A stretch of 64,000 bases of DNA from Taishania sp. (GCA_030150045.1 JASLGM010000008.1:1-64000), one strand, 5' to 3'. Numbered from the stretch's first letter, positions 1 through 9,617 are shown. Notes: generated from the sequence alone by a model not told the origin. A program made the numbers and translations.

Positions 1-454
1 ATATTATCGACATCAAGCTTTTTCATGAATAATCTTTTTCCATCCGATTACGGCGTACAACGCCTATCGACTGTCTTCGTCCCCAAGTTTACTTTAGGAC
101 TCTGGTGTGAGAGACTATACTTTGTATAGAAGAATGCTATCGCATCCTTATGTTAACGCTACTTTTTAAAAAGTTTAGGTAAGTGTATGGTCAACTTCTT
201 TTTCAACTTAATACATCTTTCTTGAAACCAAATCTCCCGCTAAGGATATTAGCGGCATCCTTTTGATTGCTGAGCGGAGCCGAAGCTGGCAAAAGATATA
301 GCGGTTAGCCTGACCTGATTCCCAAATTTACTTTGGGAGGAAGGAAGCGGCCAAAAAAAATGCTGTTTTACGTGAAAATGTTTATCTTCATTCTGCTTTT
401 AGAGGATATAGACCGAATAGGTCACAAAGAGCGGGATTTAATCGATTTTGGAAA
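1..454. other. Non-coding stretch with two family A repeat copies
   Basis: No convincing gene. It holds a degraded plus-oriented family A repeat (about 50-160) facing a clearer minus-oriented one (236-352). Both carry a CCCAArTTTACTTTrGGA hairpin. Bases 314-454 are open in frame with the downstream kinase but contain no ATG start. Confidence 0.55.
236..352 (-). repeat. Family A intergenic repeat
   Basis: Read on the minus strand it has the blocks GGTCAGGCTAACCGCTATATC, a hairpin spacer (GCCAGCTTCGGCTCCGCTC region), AGGATGCCGC and ATCCTTAGCGG, matching the other family A copies. The CCGCTA and TAGCGG blocks are complementary and can close a stem. It lies just upstream of the sensor kinase gene. 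Confidence 0.65.
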
Positions 455-1198
455 ATGAATACGGTGGTTTATATTTTGTTCTTTATTACCCTGATGGGGA
501 TTATCGTGTATTTATTCATGAAAAATAGACAATTAGAAATAAAGAACAGGGAACTGACGCGACAATTTGAATCCTTAGAATTTAACGTCAATCACCTTCG
601 ATTAGAAAATTTGGAGGCGAAATTGAATCCGCATTTGTTTAAGAATATTCTTAATTCCATACAATCGCATACCTATCAAGCGTATTTTACAATTGATAAA
701 TTGTCAAACGTGCTCAATTATATTTTGTATGAAACGCAACGTAAAAAAGTTTCTCTAAAAGAAGAATTGGCTTTTGCAGTGGATTTGATTGAAATAAATA
801 AGGTGAAATTGCATCCACTTTTTGATTTACGTGTAAAAGTGGTGGTGGATGAAGAAGAACCTATTTACCATAAAGACTTGATTGCTCCTCTAATTTTTGT
901 AGATCTAATTGAAAATGCATTTAAACATACAAGTTTTCAAAGTCCAGATGCGTTTATTTCGATCTTGTTTGAATTAAAAAAAGGCGTGTTTACAATGGTG
1001 GTTTCCAATAAGATTTCTGAAAAAAAGAAAATGGAAAAAGGTAACAGCGGGTTGGGGTTACAGCACCTAGAGCAACGTCTAAAAATTATTTATGGAGATC
1101 ATTATAAGCTAGATCGTTTTATTGATCATTCCACCTATGTGGCAACGTTAAAAATTAATTTGCATGAACACAAAAATCAAATGCTTACTGCTGGATGA
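455..1198 (+). CDS. LytS/YehU-type sensor histidine kinase
   Basis: Membrane sensor kinase of the His_kinase (LytS/YehU) family, expected to phosphorylate the response regulator encoded next. One N-terminal membrane segment (about residues 3-22) is followed by a short coiled linker. The H-box LNPHLFKNILNSIQS carries His60, the N-box LIENAFKH covers residues 151-158, and the ATP-lid motif GNSGLGL covers 196-202. At 247 residues it is short for the family and has no visible sensory domain, so it probably senses through its membrane segment or a partner. It overlaps the regulator gene by 35 bases, implying translational coupling. The start is the first ATG, but the frame stays open for 47 codons upstream into a repeat, so the original N-terminus may have been longer. 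Confidence 0.85.
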   Translation: MNTVVYILFFITLMGIIVYLFMKNRQLEIKNRELTRQFESLEFNVNHLRLENLEAKLNPHLFKNILNSIQSHTYQAYFTIDKLSNVLNYILYETQRKKVSLKEELAFAVDLIEINKVKLHPLFDLRVKVVVDEEEPIYHKDLIAPLIFVDLIENAFKHTSFQSPDAFISILFELKKGVFTMVVSNKISEKKKMEKGNSGLGLQHLEQRLKIIYGDHYKLDRFIDHSTYVATLKINLHEHKNQMLTAG

Positions 1199-1874
1199 CG
1201 AAACTTTAGGATTGACTTACCTCAAAATGTTATGTGAGCAAATTCCTGAATTAGAAATCGTAAAAGTATATAATAATCCAGAAAAATTACTCCAGGAAAT
1301 AAATGGTTTACACGTTGATTTGTGTATCATGGATATAGAAATGCCAGAAATGAATGGAATCACACTGGCCAACTTGTTGTCGGAGAAACACATTATTTTT
1401 GTTACTGCATATAAGGAATTTGCTGTAGATGCTTTTGAATTAAATGCAGTGGATTACATCACCAAACCTGTGAAAAAAGAACGACTTGAACGTGCGGTTT
1501 TAAAGGTTCGTGAACGGATGGAGAAGGAAAGTGCGAAGCATTTTATTGTCTTACCGACGAACAAAGGGAAAACCATGGTGCCGTTTGAGTCCATTTTGTA
1601 CATTCGTCCTTCTGAACAAGATAGCCGAGACAAAGAAGTGTTTTTGGAAGATGGAGAGAGAATATGGGTGAAGAATATGTCCTATGATAAGTTATTGGAA
1701 CAATTGCCCAAAAACAGGTTTTGCAGAATCAATAAAAGTGAAGTACTTGCCATGAAATGTGTCCAACATTTTACGCAAGAAGAAGTAACAAGCTCTCTAA
1801 TACTCGAAGGTGATAAACCTTTGAAATTAGTTATTGGACAAGCATATAAAGAGGATTTCTTACACCGTTTTTAA
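1164..1874 (+). CDS. LytTR-family response regulator
   Basis: Two-component response regulator with an N-terminal receiver domain (about 5-120) and a C-terminal LytTR DNA-binding domain (about 132-236). The receiver shows the acidic pair Asp11-Asp12, phospho-acceptor Asp57 in CIMDIEMPEMNG, and the conserved Lys101 in DYITKP. The LytTR part has the typical FCRINKSEVLAM strand. It overlaps the kinase gene, so the two form a cognate pair. Its targets are unknown; LytTR regulators often act on cell-envelope or transport genes, and an antiporter gene lies next on the same strand, but a direct link is only a guess. Confidence 0.9.
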   Translation: MNTKIKCLLLDDETLGLTYLKMLCEQIPELEIVKVYNNPEKLLQEINGLHVDLCIMDIEMPEMNGITLANLLSEKHIIFVTAYKEFAVDAFELNAVDYITKPVKKERLERAVLKVRERMEKESAKHFIVLPTNKGKTMVPFESILYIRPSEQDSRDKEVFLEDGERIWVKNMSYDKLLEQLPKNRFCRINKSEVLAMKCVQHFTQEEVTSSLILEGDKPLKLVIGQAYKEDFLHRF

Positions 1875-2048
1875 ATATGTTAATACCGATATTCCGCTTG
1901 TTGAAACGGTAAAACTTGGTTTTGTTACAGAATTCAACCTTTTCATTACAACAGACGCGCTTCTGTGGATGAACATGTTTTTCCCTCTGATTTTTTAATC
2001 ACATTTGTTTCGTGTTTTGCATCATAAAACACCCTAAATTGAAAACAA

Positions 2049-4319
2049 ATGTTGAAGAAATACAGTCACTCCATTTTTTATATTGTCGTATTAGGTTTCT
2101 TTGGTTCGCTGATTTATTGGATTGCCACCAAAGGAAAAAACTTAGAGGTAAATGTACAAGCTGTTGTTGCTAAGCAATCACATTGGAATGAGTTCCTCTC
2201 GGCAATCACACATAACTTAAAACATCCACTTGCGTTGCTTTTGGCGCAAATAGTGACCATCGTTTTGGTTGCTCGCGTGCTGGGTTGGTTTTTCCGGAAG
2301 ATTGGTCAACCGAGTGTTATCGGAGAAATTATTGCTGGTATTATGCTCGGACCTTCGTTTTTCGGTATGTACTTTCCTGAATTGTCAGGCACGCTTTTTC
2401 CAGTGGAATCGTTAGGAAATCTTCATTTTTTGAGTCAAATCGGATTGATTTTGTTCATGTTCGTCATTGGAATGGAGCTGGATCTTGGCGTACTCAAAAA
2501 TAAAGCCGCAGACGCGGTGGTCATTAGTCACGCCAGTATTGTGTTTCCTTTTGCATTAGGAATGGGATTAGCGTTTTTTATTTACAGCACGTTTGCTCCT
2601 GAAGGAATTGAGTTTTTGTCTTTTGCCCTGTTCATGGGTATTGCAATGAGTATAACAGCTTTTCCTGTATTGGCGCGAATTGTTCAGGAGCGCGGCATAC
2701 ATAAAACCCGTTTAGGAACCATTGTTTTAACTTGCGCCGCAGCTGATGACATCACCGCTTGGTGTATGCTCGCAACGGTGATAGCTATTGTAAAAGCAGG
2801 AAGTATAGTAAGTTCACTTTATGTCATTCTCTTAGCCGTAGCATATGTGTTTGTGATGCTGAAGTTGGTACGTCCTTTCCTGAAAAGGATTGCCGATTTA
2901 CACCCTACCACAGAATCTTTGAGTAAAGGTGTGGTGGCCATTTTTTTATTGACGCTCATTATTTCAGCGTATTTGACAGAAGTAATCGGTATTCATGCCT
3001 TGTTTGGCGCTTTTTTGGCGGGAGCAATCATGCCGAATAGCACCAAGTTTAGACAAATATTTATTGAGAAAGTAGAGGATCTTGCAGTTGTACTTTTTCT
3101 ACCTTTATTCTTTGTTTATACAGGGTTACGTACAGAAATTGGACTGATTAATGATTGGGAACTTTGGAAAATTACAGGTTGGATCATTGTTGTGGCCGTA
3201 GTTGGTAAGTTTGTCGGAAGTGCTCTTGCTGCAAGATTTGTTGGTCAAAGTTGGAAAGAAAGCCTCATCATTGGTACACTGATGAATACACGTGGATTGA
3301 TGGAATTGGTGGTCTTGAATATTGGATATGATTTGGGTGTTCTTGGTCCAGAAATATTTGCAATGATGGTCATAATGGCATTGGTGACTACCTTCATGAC
3401 CGGTCCGCTATTGGATTTAATCAATTGGTTGTTCAAAGGACAAGGAACAAACGAAAGGGAAGAAGTCATGACTCTAGGTAAATACAAAGTGTTATTCTCT
3501 TTTAATAACAATGAAAACAGCGCAGTTCTTCTGGGATTAGCAAATGCTTTGGTGAAGAAACAACCTGATAATACCGTGGTCACCGCTTTGCATTTGGTAC
3601 AAAGTGATGAAACCTATTCTTTTGATGATGAATTTTATGAAGAACAAGCCTACGCACCTATTTTACAAGCATCAAAAGAACTGAATCAGCCAATTGTGAC
3701 TTTGTTTAAGGTGGCCAATAATGCCGACGATGAAATCATTGAAATTGCCAATAAAGGCAGTTACGATTTGTTGATTATTGGTATTCGACAATCCATTTTT
3801 GAAGGGACATTATTAGGGAAATTACTTGGTTTTACCACTCGTATAGTTAATCCAGATCGTTTGATCGATAAGCTTTCGGGAAAGGAAGGTTTGTTCGAAA
3901 ATTCGCCCTTTGATGAACGTACGCGAAGCATCATGAACGGAGCCAAATTGCCAGTTGGAGTTTACATCGATAAGGGCAATGATAAATTCGACACGCTGTT
4001 CATTCCCATCTTGAGTAATGACGATACGTTTTTGGTCGAAGTGGCACAACGGTTTATTCATAACAATGATTCCCAGGTGGTCATTTATGACGTAGCGGAT
4101 TACGTGAAAAAATCGTTTACGATTAAGGAATTGGTTCGTGCCATCGAGCAAGTCCGACCGAATCACATCACTATAAAGTCGGATAAAACGATGAAAAAAG
4201 AATTTTTAGAATCCCAAGATCTGATGTTAATCAGCGTGGAAAGTTGGAAGAAATTGGTCGAAAGTCGCAGTCCGTGGATAGACAATATTCCATCGACGTT
4301 AATCATCAAAAAAGGCTAA
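2049..4319 (+). CDS. KefB/CPA2-type cation:proton antiporter
   Basis: Integral membrane antiporter of the CPA2 family that exchanges Na+ or K+ for protons. After an N-terminal membrane anchor (about 8-27), roughly twelve hydrophobic helices span residues 55-470, with the family motif GQPSVIGEIIAGIMLGPS and a DD pair in CAAADDITAW expected to bind the ion. The C-terminal 280 residues are soluble and resemble tandem universal-stress-protein folds rather than a TrkA-N domain, as seen in many Bacteroidota Na+/H+ antiporters. It is monocistronic, and repeats begin about 20 bases after the stop. Ion specificity cannot be read from sequence. Confidence 0.88.
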   Translation: MLKKYSHSIFYIVVLGFFGSLIYWIATKGKNLEVNVQAVVAKQSHWNEFLSAITHNLKHPLALLLAQIVTIVLVARVLGWFFRKIGQPSVIGEIIAGIMLGPSFFGMYFPELSGTLFPVESLGNLHFLSQIGLILFMFVIGMELDLGVLKNKAADAVVISHASIVFPFALGMGLAFFIYSTFAPEGIEFLSFALFMGIAMSITAFPVLARIVQERGIHKTRLGTIVLTCAAADDITAWCMLATVIAIVKAGSIVSSLYVILLAVAYVFVMLKLVRPFLKRIADLHPTTESLSKGVVAIFLLTLIISAYLTEVIGIHALFGAFLAGAIMPNSTKFRQIFIEKVEDLAVVLFLPLFFVYTGLRTEIGLINDWELWKITGWIIVVAVVGKFVGSALAARFVGQSWKESLIIGTLMNTRGLMELVVLNIGYDLGVLGPEIFAMMVIMALVTTFMTGPLLDLINWLFKGQGTNEREEVMTLGKYKVLFSFNNNENSAVLLGLANALVKKQPDNTVVTALHLVQSDETYSFDDEFYEEQAYAPILQASKELNQPIVTLFKVANNADDEIIEIANKGSYDLLIIGIRQSIFEGTLLGKLLGFTTRIVNPDRLIDKLSGKEGLFENSPFDERTRSIMNGAKLPVGVYIDKGNDKFDTLFIPILSNDDTFLVEVAQRFIHNNDSQVVIYDVADYVKKSFTIKELVRAIEQVRPNHITIKSDKTMKKEFLESQDLMLISVESWKKLVESRSPWIDNIPSTLIIKKG

Positions 4320-4340
4320 AAACAAGGTCTGAAATGAGGT

Positions 4341-4441
4341 CTCGCGTTAGGGATAATAATGGAAAGCTTTTGCGTGAAGCATGAACGGAAAACTTGCAAT
4401 GAATAGCCCGGCCCGACCAAGTATTTGGTTGGGAAACGCCC
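4341..4441 (-). repeat. Family A intergenic repeat
   Basis: Blocks CTCGCGTTAGGGATA, GAATAGCCCGGCC and GGGAAACGCCC are shared with the copies near 23.7 and 40.0 kb. The variable spacer CCAAGTATTTGG forms its own hairpin. It sits 22 bases after the antiporter stop and 23 bases before a family B copy. Confidence 0.75.
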
Positions 4442-4464
4442 AAGTCAAAAAAAAGAAGAGATGA

Positions 4465-4610
4465 TTTGGCAGCCATTTCGGTCTTCGTGCTATAGTCTAC
4501 TCCGCAAAATGCATTCACCTGCAGTTGGCCACGTGCTTCCTTTGGTCGCAGTAGCAAACTTGCGTTCATTGCTTTTCCGTTCGTAGAGCTAACGCACTCC
4601 ATCCGGGCTG
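4465..4610 (+). repeat. Family B intergenic repeat, 146 bp
   Basis: Starts TTTGGCAGCC and ends CGGGCTG, so the ends can pair (CAGCC with GGCTG). The internal block CACGTGCTTCCTTTGGTCGC is nearly identical in the copies at 27.2 and 40.1 kb. Length is almost constant across all five copies in the window. Confidence 0.8.
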
Positions 4611-4782
4611 AGGTTTTTGGCATGTCGTTTGTGACATATATTTCACTTCAATCAAGGTGAAAATAGAGCGGGCATTAGCGGAATTAATTTTCAATTTTTA
4701 ACGTTATTTTCTTCCGTTCATCCTTTTTTGTAGCTGTAATGTCTCGAAAAAACTGTATTTTCGAATAACTAAAAATTAGAAT

Positions 4783-5343
4783 ATGAGTTTATTAATTGGA
4801 ATTGGAATTGTTGTCGTTTTAATCATTTGGTACATTGCGACAAATAATAAATTAGTTGCGTTGAAAAACAACCGTGAAAACGCGTTTGCTGACATCGATG
4901 TGCAGTTGAAACAAAGACAGGATTTGATTCCTCAGTTGGTGGCGTCTGTAAAAGGATATATGGAGCACGAAGCGGGAACGTTAAATAAAATTACGCAAGC
5001 TCGTGCTGCGGCAATGAATGCAGGAGATATTAACTCGAAAATTCAGGCAGAACAACAACTTTCGTCTGCGTTATCTGGATTGCGCGTTGCAGTAGAGGCT
5101 TACCCAGATTTGAAAGCAAATTCAAATTTCTTGCAATTACAAGATGAGATTTCTGATATCGAAAACAAATTAGCTTCTGTTCGTCGTTTCTTTAATTCGG
5201 CAACAAAAGAGTTGAATACGGCTATCGAATCTATTCCTTCAAACATTGTTGCGAATTTGAAAAAAATGACGATTCAACCGTTCTTCGATCTTGGAACAGA
5301 ACAAAGAGAACAATTAAACGTAGCACCAGAGATTAAGTTTTAA
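4783..5343 (+). CDS. lemA: LemA family protein
   Basis: Small membrane-anchored protein of the LemA family; molecular role unknown. A single N-terminal membrane segment (about 2-20) is followed by an all-helical body carrying the family signature near YIATNNKLVALKNNRENAF and DIDVQLKQRQDLIPQLV. Its 186 residues are normal. The stop overlaps the start of the HtpX-like protease by one base (TAATG), and LemA-protease pairing recurs in many bacteria, suggesting joint work in envelope quality control. Confidence 0.93.
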   Translation: MSLLIGIGIVVVLIIWYIATNNKLVALKNNRENAFADIDVQLKQRQDLIPQLVASVKGYMEHEAGTLNKITQARAAAMNAGDINSKIQAEQQLSSALSGLRVAVEAYPDLKANSNFLQLQDEISDIENKLASVRRFFNSATKELNTAIESIPSNIVANLKKMTIQPFFDLGTEQREQLNVAPEIKF

Positions 5344-6284
5344 TGGCATACGTAGGTTTACATACTCAGATTAAGCGCAACAACATGAAGTCTGTTGCGC
5401 TTCTGGTTTCATTTCCTATGCTCATTCTCTTGGGAATGTTTGTGGTCATGGCGTACCTAAGGCATTGGAACCTGGACGAAACCGTAGAACCCTTTCTTAT
5501 AGCTGTTCCTTATGTGATTGGCGTTGTGGGTGTGTGGTTCTTCATTTCTTATTTCTTTCATAATCAAATGATCAACAGGGCAACAAGGGCAAAGCCGTTG
5601 GAAAGAAAAGAAAACATGAGGGTTTACAACATCACCGAAAATTTGTGCATGTCTGTAGGAATGGATATGCCTCAATTGTTCATCATTGAAAGCAATGCCT
5701 TAAATGCTTATGCTTCGGGAATCAATAAAAAGAATTTCTCCGTAACGGTTACTCGCGGATTGATGAATTCACTGGATGATGATGAATTAGAAGGTGTGAT
5801 TGCCCATGAATTGATGCACATTCGAAATAACGATGTACGCTTACTGATTATTACCATTGTTTTTGTTGGGATTTTTGGTGTTATTGTTGATGTTTTGTTT
5901 CGTAATATCCTTTATGGAAACATGAATCGTAAACGCGACGATAAAGACAACGGTAGCGCAGCGCTTATCATTATTTTGATTGTTGCTGTGGTACTTTATT
6001 TCCTTTCCATGATTTTTAAATTCGCCTTGTCTCGTAGTCGTGAATACATGGCTGATGCGGGTGCAGTGGAAATGACACGAAATTCTCAAGCAATGGCAAA
6101 TGCACTTCGTAAAGTAAGCGGACGCTCAGCTTTGAAAACAACAAACGATGAAGTAAAGGAATTGTTCTTCGATAACACACCTGAAGAAGGGGAACAAAAA
6201 AAGGGATTCCTTGGTGGAATAGGCAATATTTTCAGCACGCATCCACCCATCGAAAAACGCATTAAAGTATTAGAGAGTTTATAA
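5343..6284 (+). CDS. htpX: M48 family membrane metalloprotease (HtpX-like)
   Basis: Zinc-dependent membrane protease of peptidase family M48, likely degrading misfolded membrane proteins. Two N-terminal membrane helices (about 17-40 and 50-72) precede the catalytic domain with HELMH at residues 155-159 (zinc ligands His155 and His159, catalytic Glu156). A second hydrophobic region follows, then SREYMADAGAV, which supplies the third zinc-ligand glutamate. A C-terminal FSTHPPIEKRI motif is typical. It is translationally coupled to lemA. The symbol reflects family resemblance, not proven orthology with E. coli HtpX. Confidence 0.9.
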   Translation: MAYVGLHTQIKRNNMKSVALLVSFPMLILLGMFVVMAYLRHWNLDETVEPFLIAVPYVIGVVGVWFFISYFFHNQMINRATRAKPLERKENMRVYNITENLCMSVGMDMPQLFIIESNALNAYASGINKKNFSVTVTRGLMNSLDDDELEGVIAHELMHIRNNDVRLLIITIVFVGIFGVIVDVLFRNILYGNMNRKRDDKDNGSAALIIILIVAVVLYFLSMIFKFALSRSREYMADAGAVEMTRNSQAMANALRKVSGRSALKTTNDEVKELFFDNTPEEGEQKKGFLGGIGNIFSTHPPIEKRIKVLESL

Positions 6285-6307
6285 ATACTTGTTTTAATAC
6301 GCAGAAA

Positions 6308-8008
6308 TCAATTGAATTTTATAGATTTGGATGGCATTATTCGTGTAATAACGACACTCGGCACAATCAAAGCGAGTATGCAAATGAGAAACGTTACCGC
6401 GTTTAATGTTATCCAATTCAACCAACTTACCTCAATAGGAACGGTACTCAAATAGTACACTTCTGGATTCAAAGGAATTAAACTAAAATGTTCTTGTAAA
6501 AGGCAAAGTACTAAGCCAATCACATTTCCAATCACCATTCCACGGAGAATCAAAAAACCAGCTTGATACAAGAATACTTTTCGTATCATCCAATTACTTG
6601 CTCCAATCGCTTTAAGTATACCAATGAAGTTGGTTTTAATTAAGATCAATACCAATAAGGCAGACCCCATATTGATGATGCCAATCAATAACATAAGGGT
6701 GATAATGATTAAGACATTTATATCTAGAAAACTCAACCACGTAAACAAATCATTTTCTTGGTCCATGATGGTGTTCACCTTCAGTTGTTCCTCCGCCATT
6801 TCAGGATTAAATTCAATCTTTTCTTTTAGACTTTTATGCACAGCTTCTAAATCTTTAAACGCTTTTAGATTGACCTCAAACGCGCCTACAAAATTTTGAC
6901 TGGAACCTTCGCCATTTTGCAGTTCAAATAATGCCGATTTATTTTCTGCTAGTTTCACTTCAAAACGATCTCCATCAGATGGATCAACATATCTTTTAAC
7001 AATATATCCGTCTTTTTGTGCAATAGCGTTTCTCTGCGATTTCTCACCATTAACCGTAATCTTTAAGTGGCAAGTATCCACAAAGTTCGGATTGTTTTTC
7101 TGCATCGCATCTCTTATAATCACTCTTATAAGTGTGTCTTTGTATGGATTGATGCTTTTCGCAGCGTAGATTTCCTTCCCTTTTCCCCAGTCAAAGGTAT
7201 AGTTTCCACTTCCGCCTTGAGGTCGGAGGCGTAGAATAAATTCTTGCTCAAACCCAGGGATGTTTAGCGTGGTGTCTTCCACAAATAATTCGCAGTTTAT
7301 TCCCCAGTCGGAATAAGATTGTACCAAATGTAAACCACCGAGTAGGAATTTGTTATCATGCTCCTCTAACCCCGTTTCATAAATACCTGCAATTTTCAAC
7401 TTTTTGAGTAAGGGCTTTGATTTCACAAAGAAGCTGCGAATGGTATCACCTGCAACGTAATGTAAATCAGAGGCTATTTTCCTGGAAACTAAAACTTCTG
7501 GTACTTTATCCTTTACGTTAATAGAAGGTAAGGTTCCGGCAACCAATGCGTTTTTAAAAAATGTCCAATCGTAATCCTTATCTACGCCTTTAAGTAAAAC
7601 GCCTAATACGTTTTGTTCAGTAATGATGCTGTCTTTCTTTTGTGACGTTTTTATGGCGCGTTCGTTACGCTCGGATTGCAATAAAATGGGTTTGTAGGCA
7701 ACAGGGTGAATACCAGCAATGCGTGTGTCTTTTGCTAATTCCAATAAAAAGGCTTGGTTTTTGCTAATAGGTTTTGCTTCAATTACGTCATTGTCACTGT
7801 CCGAAAGCAACATAAAGTGAGCACCAAAACCAATGACCTTGTTACGTATTTGATTTTGAAAACCCGTTACCACAGAAATTGTGATTAAATTTACAATGAT
7901 TGCTAAGGCAATGGATACAATAGAGATACGGACAATGGCTTTGGAAACCTTTTTGCCTTTAATCTCGTTCTTTAATAAACGTTTTGAAATGAAATATTCA
8001 ACAGACAC
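6308..8008 (-). CDS. LolC/LolE-type ABC transporter permease
   Basis: Inner-membrane permease of the FtsX/MacB superfamily, most like lipoprotein-releasing LolC/LolE. The N-terminus has a membrane helix (about 24-48) with the family pattern VVTGFQNQIRNKVIGFGAH, a large periplasmic domain follows, and three helices close the protein (about 435-560) around GILKAIGASNWMIRKVF. At 566 residues it is longer than usual (about 410) because of an enlarged periplasmic domain. The start is GTG; no in-frame ATG lies between it and the upstream stop, and the first residues match relatives. Its start codon is one base from that of the divergent NamZ gene. The partner ATPase is not in the window. Confidence 0.85.
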   Translation of the reverse strand: MSVEYFISKRLLKNEIKGKKVSKAIVRISIVSIALAIIVNLITISVVTGFQNQIRNKVIGFGAHFMLLSDSDNDVIEAKPISKNQAFLLELAKDTRIAGIHPVAYKPILLQSERNERAIKTSQKKDSIITEQNVLGVLLKGVDKDYDWTFFKNALVAGTLPSINVKDKVPEVLVSRKIASDLHYVAGDTIRSFFVKSKPLLKKLKIAGIYETGLEEHDNKFLLGGLHLVQSYSDWGINCELFVEDTTLNIPGFEQEFILRLRPQGGSGNYTFDWGKGKEIYAAKSINPYKDTLIRVIIRDAMQKNNPNFVDTCHLKITVNGEKSQRNAIAQKDGYIVKRYVDPSDGDRFEVKLAENKSALFELQNGEGSSQNFVGAFEVNLKAFKDLEAVHKSLKEKIEFNPEMAEEQLKVNTIMDQENDLFTWLSFLDINVLIIITLMLLIGIINMGSALLVLILIKTNFIGILKAIGASNWMIRKVFLYQAGFLILRGMVIGNVIGLVLCLLQEHFSLIPLNPEVYYLSTVPIEVSWLNWITLNAVTFLICILALIVPSVVITRIMPSKSIKFN

Positions 8009-8009
8009 T

Positions 8010-9260
8010 ATGAATAAATTTTGGATACTAAATTACACAAAGCAATTGGGCTTGAAAAGCAATTGGATACTTTTGTTATTCGTTTCTATGTTCTCGCTTT
8101 CATGTACTGCACAACAAGCGGTTGTGGAACAGAAAAGAGTACCCGAAGAAAAGAGCGTCATTCGTCCAGCAGCTGATTTAGGCACCATGTATTTGCCTTT
8201 ATTGAAGGAGAAAAAAGTAGCCGTTGTTGGTAATCAAACGTCAATTGTAACTTCAGGAAATGGAGAAACCACACATTTGGTTGATTTTTTATTGACTAAA
8301 GAAATTAATATCACGAAGGTTTTTTCTCCTGAACACGGATTTAGAGGGTTGGCCGACGCAGGAGCAAAAGTGAATTCTTCCATAGATGAGAAAACTAAAT
8401 TGCCAATTGTATCCTTGTATGGGGAGAATAAAAAGCCTAAAAAAGAACAGTTAAAAGGCGTGGATATCATTCTTTTCGATTTACAAGATGTTGGCGTACG
8501 CTTTTACACCTACATTTCAACTTTAACCTATGTCATGGAAGCCGCGGCCGAAGAAGGAATTCCGGTGGTTGTACTCGATCGTCCGAATCCGAATATTAGG
8601 TTTACTGACGGACCCATTTTGAAAAAAGGATTCGAATCGTTTGTAGGTATGCATCCTGTTCCGGTTTTGTATGGCATGACCATTGGAGAATACGGAACAA
8701 TGGTCAACGGGGAAGGCTGGCTCAAAGACGGAGTAAAATGTGATCTGACCGTTATCAAGATTCAAGGATATGGCAGAAACAAAAGTTACACCCTTCCAGT
8801 AGCGCCATCTCCAAACTTGCAAACCCCAAACTCGATTGATAAATACGCAAGCTTGTGTTTGTTTGAAGGGACGACTGTCAGCATTGGTAGAGGAACAGAT
8901 TCGCCTTTTGAAATATACGGAAGTCCTGAATTTAAAACATCTAAATTTTCTTTTAAACCGGTGTCAAAACCAGGAGCTACCAAACCGTTGCAAATGGATA
9001 AGTTGTGTTATGGAACCGATTTAAGAAAGGAAGCAAGTCTTTTTCGAGGTTTTAATTTGGACTATCTTTTCGATGCCAAAGCGCAACTCGGAGCCGATCT
9101 GAAGTGGATCACTTCGGTGCGATTCTTTAACCTGTTGGCGGGATCTGATGAATTGTATACTCAGTTAAAAGAAGGTAAAACAAAGGAGGAGATTTATGCC
9201 TCTTGGAAGTCAGATTTGGAAGCTTTTAAAGTGATGCGTCATACCTATTTGCTGTACTAA
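8010..9260 (+). CDS. namZ: NamZ-type exo-beta-N-acetylmuramidase lipoprotein (DUF1343)
   Basis: Member of DUF1343, the NamZ family that removes terminal N-acetylmuramic acid from peptidoglycan fragments. The chosen ATG gives a lipoprotein signal with lipobox SLSC (Cys32), so the 416-residue protein is likely anchored in the envelope. Family motifs include VGNQTS, SPEHGFRG (about 106-113), LFDLQDVGVRFYTY and DRPNPN. A longer upstream frame exists but would run into the opposing permease gene and bury the signal peptide. Function in cell-wall recycling is inferred from family; substrate is not shown here. Confidence 0.87.
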   Translation: MNKFWILNYTKQLGLKSNWILLLFVSMFSLSCTAQQAVVEQKRVPEEKSVIRPAADLGTMYLPLLKEKKVAVVGNQTSIVTSGNGETTHLVDFLLTKEINITKVFSPEHGFRGLADAGAKVNSSIDEKTKLPIVSLYGENKKPKKEQLKGVDIILFDLQDVGVRFYTYISTLTYVMEAAAEEGIPVVVLDRPNPNIRFTDGPILKKGFESFVGMHPVPVLYGMTIGEYGTMVNGEGWLKDGVKCDLTVIKIQGYGRNKSYTLPVAPSPNLQTPNSIDKYASLCLFEGTTVSIGRGTDSPFEIYGSPEFKTSKFSFKPVSKPGATKPLQMDKLCYGTDLRKEASLFRGFNLDYLFDAKAQLGADLKWITSVRFFNLLAGSDELYTQLKEGKTKEEIYASWKSDLEAFKVMRHTYLLY

Positions 9261-9274
9261 TTTCTTTTTTCTTT

Positions 9275-9373
9275 GGGCGTGCCTTTTCGTTAGTGAATAA
9301 CGAAAAGTCGGGCTATCCGCTGTATCTTTCTTCCCAAACAGGAAAGAAAGGATGTCGCTACTATCCCTCACGC
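9275..9373 (+). repeat. Family A intergenic repeat
   Basis: GGGCGTGCC, hairpin TTTTCGTTAGTGAATAACGA, TCGGGCTATCCGCTGTATC, hairpin CTTTCTTCCCAAACAGGAAAG, GATGTCGCTACTATCCCT. It begins 14 bases after the namZ stop. Confidence 0.8.
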
Positions 9374-9502
9374 ACCTTCGACTGAAGGATTGTGGTAAGC
9401 AGATGTTTATTTTGTACCCTTTAAGTTTAAGGAAATAAATTCCACCTTAGAAAATCACCAATCCTTAAAATTGAAATCGGTTCCTTGTCTTGAAATGCGA
9501 TC

Positions 9503-9617
9503 TCCGCGTTAAGGATTGTCGCGAAAATCCTTTTGGTTCCAGTTTTGGAATAAAAGATTGCAGCAAAAGCCTGCCGACACGCTTTTTGGGCTTTGTTTTT
9601 GGCGTGGCGGAACGCCC
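9503..9617 (-). repeat. Family A intergenic repeat, diverged
   Basis: Minus-oriented copy with CCGCGTTAAGGATTGTCGC at one end and CGGAACGCCC at the other. The middle is less conserved. It faces the copy 130 bases upstream. Confidence 0.6.

Larger units (their letters stand above)
4320..4782. other. Intergenic region with A-B repeat pair
   Basis: Contains a minus-oriented family A repeat directly followed by a plus-oriented family B repeat, then about 170 bases of AT-rich sequence leading to lemA. No gene is visible. Confidence 0.6.

Noticed and set aside
4465..4610. Family B repeat as a tRNA-like or riboswitch element
   Set aside because: It lies at gene 3' ends in both orientations and lacks a known aptamer core; a repeat call is safer.
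4306..4623. Minus-strand frame of about 105 codons over the A-B repeats
   Set aside because: It is made of repeat sequence; the same repeats elsewhere do not keep the frame.
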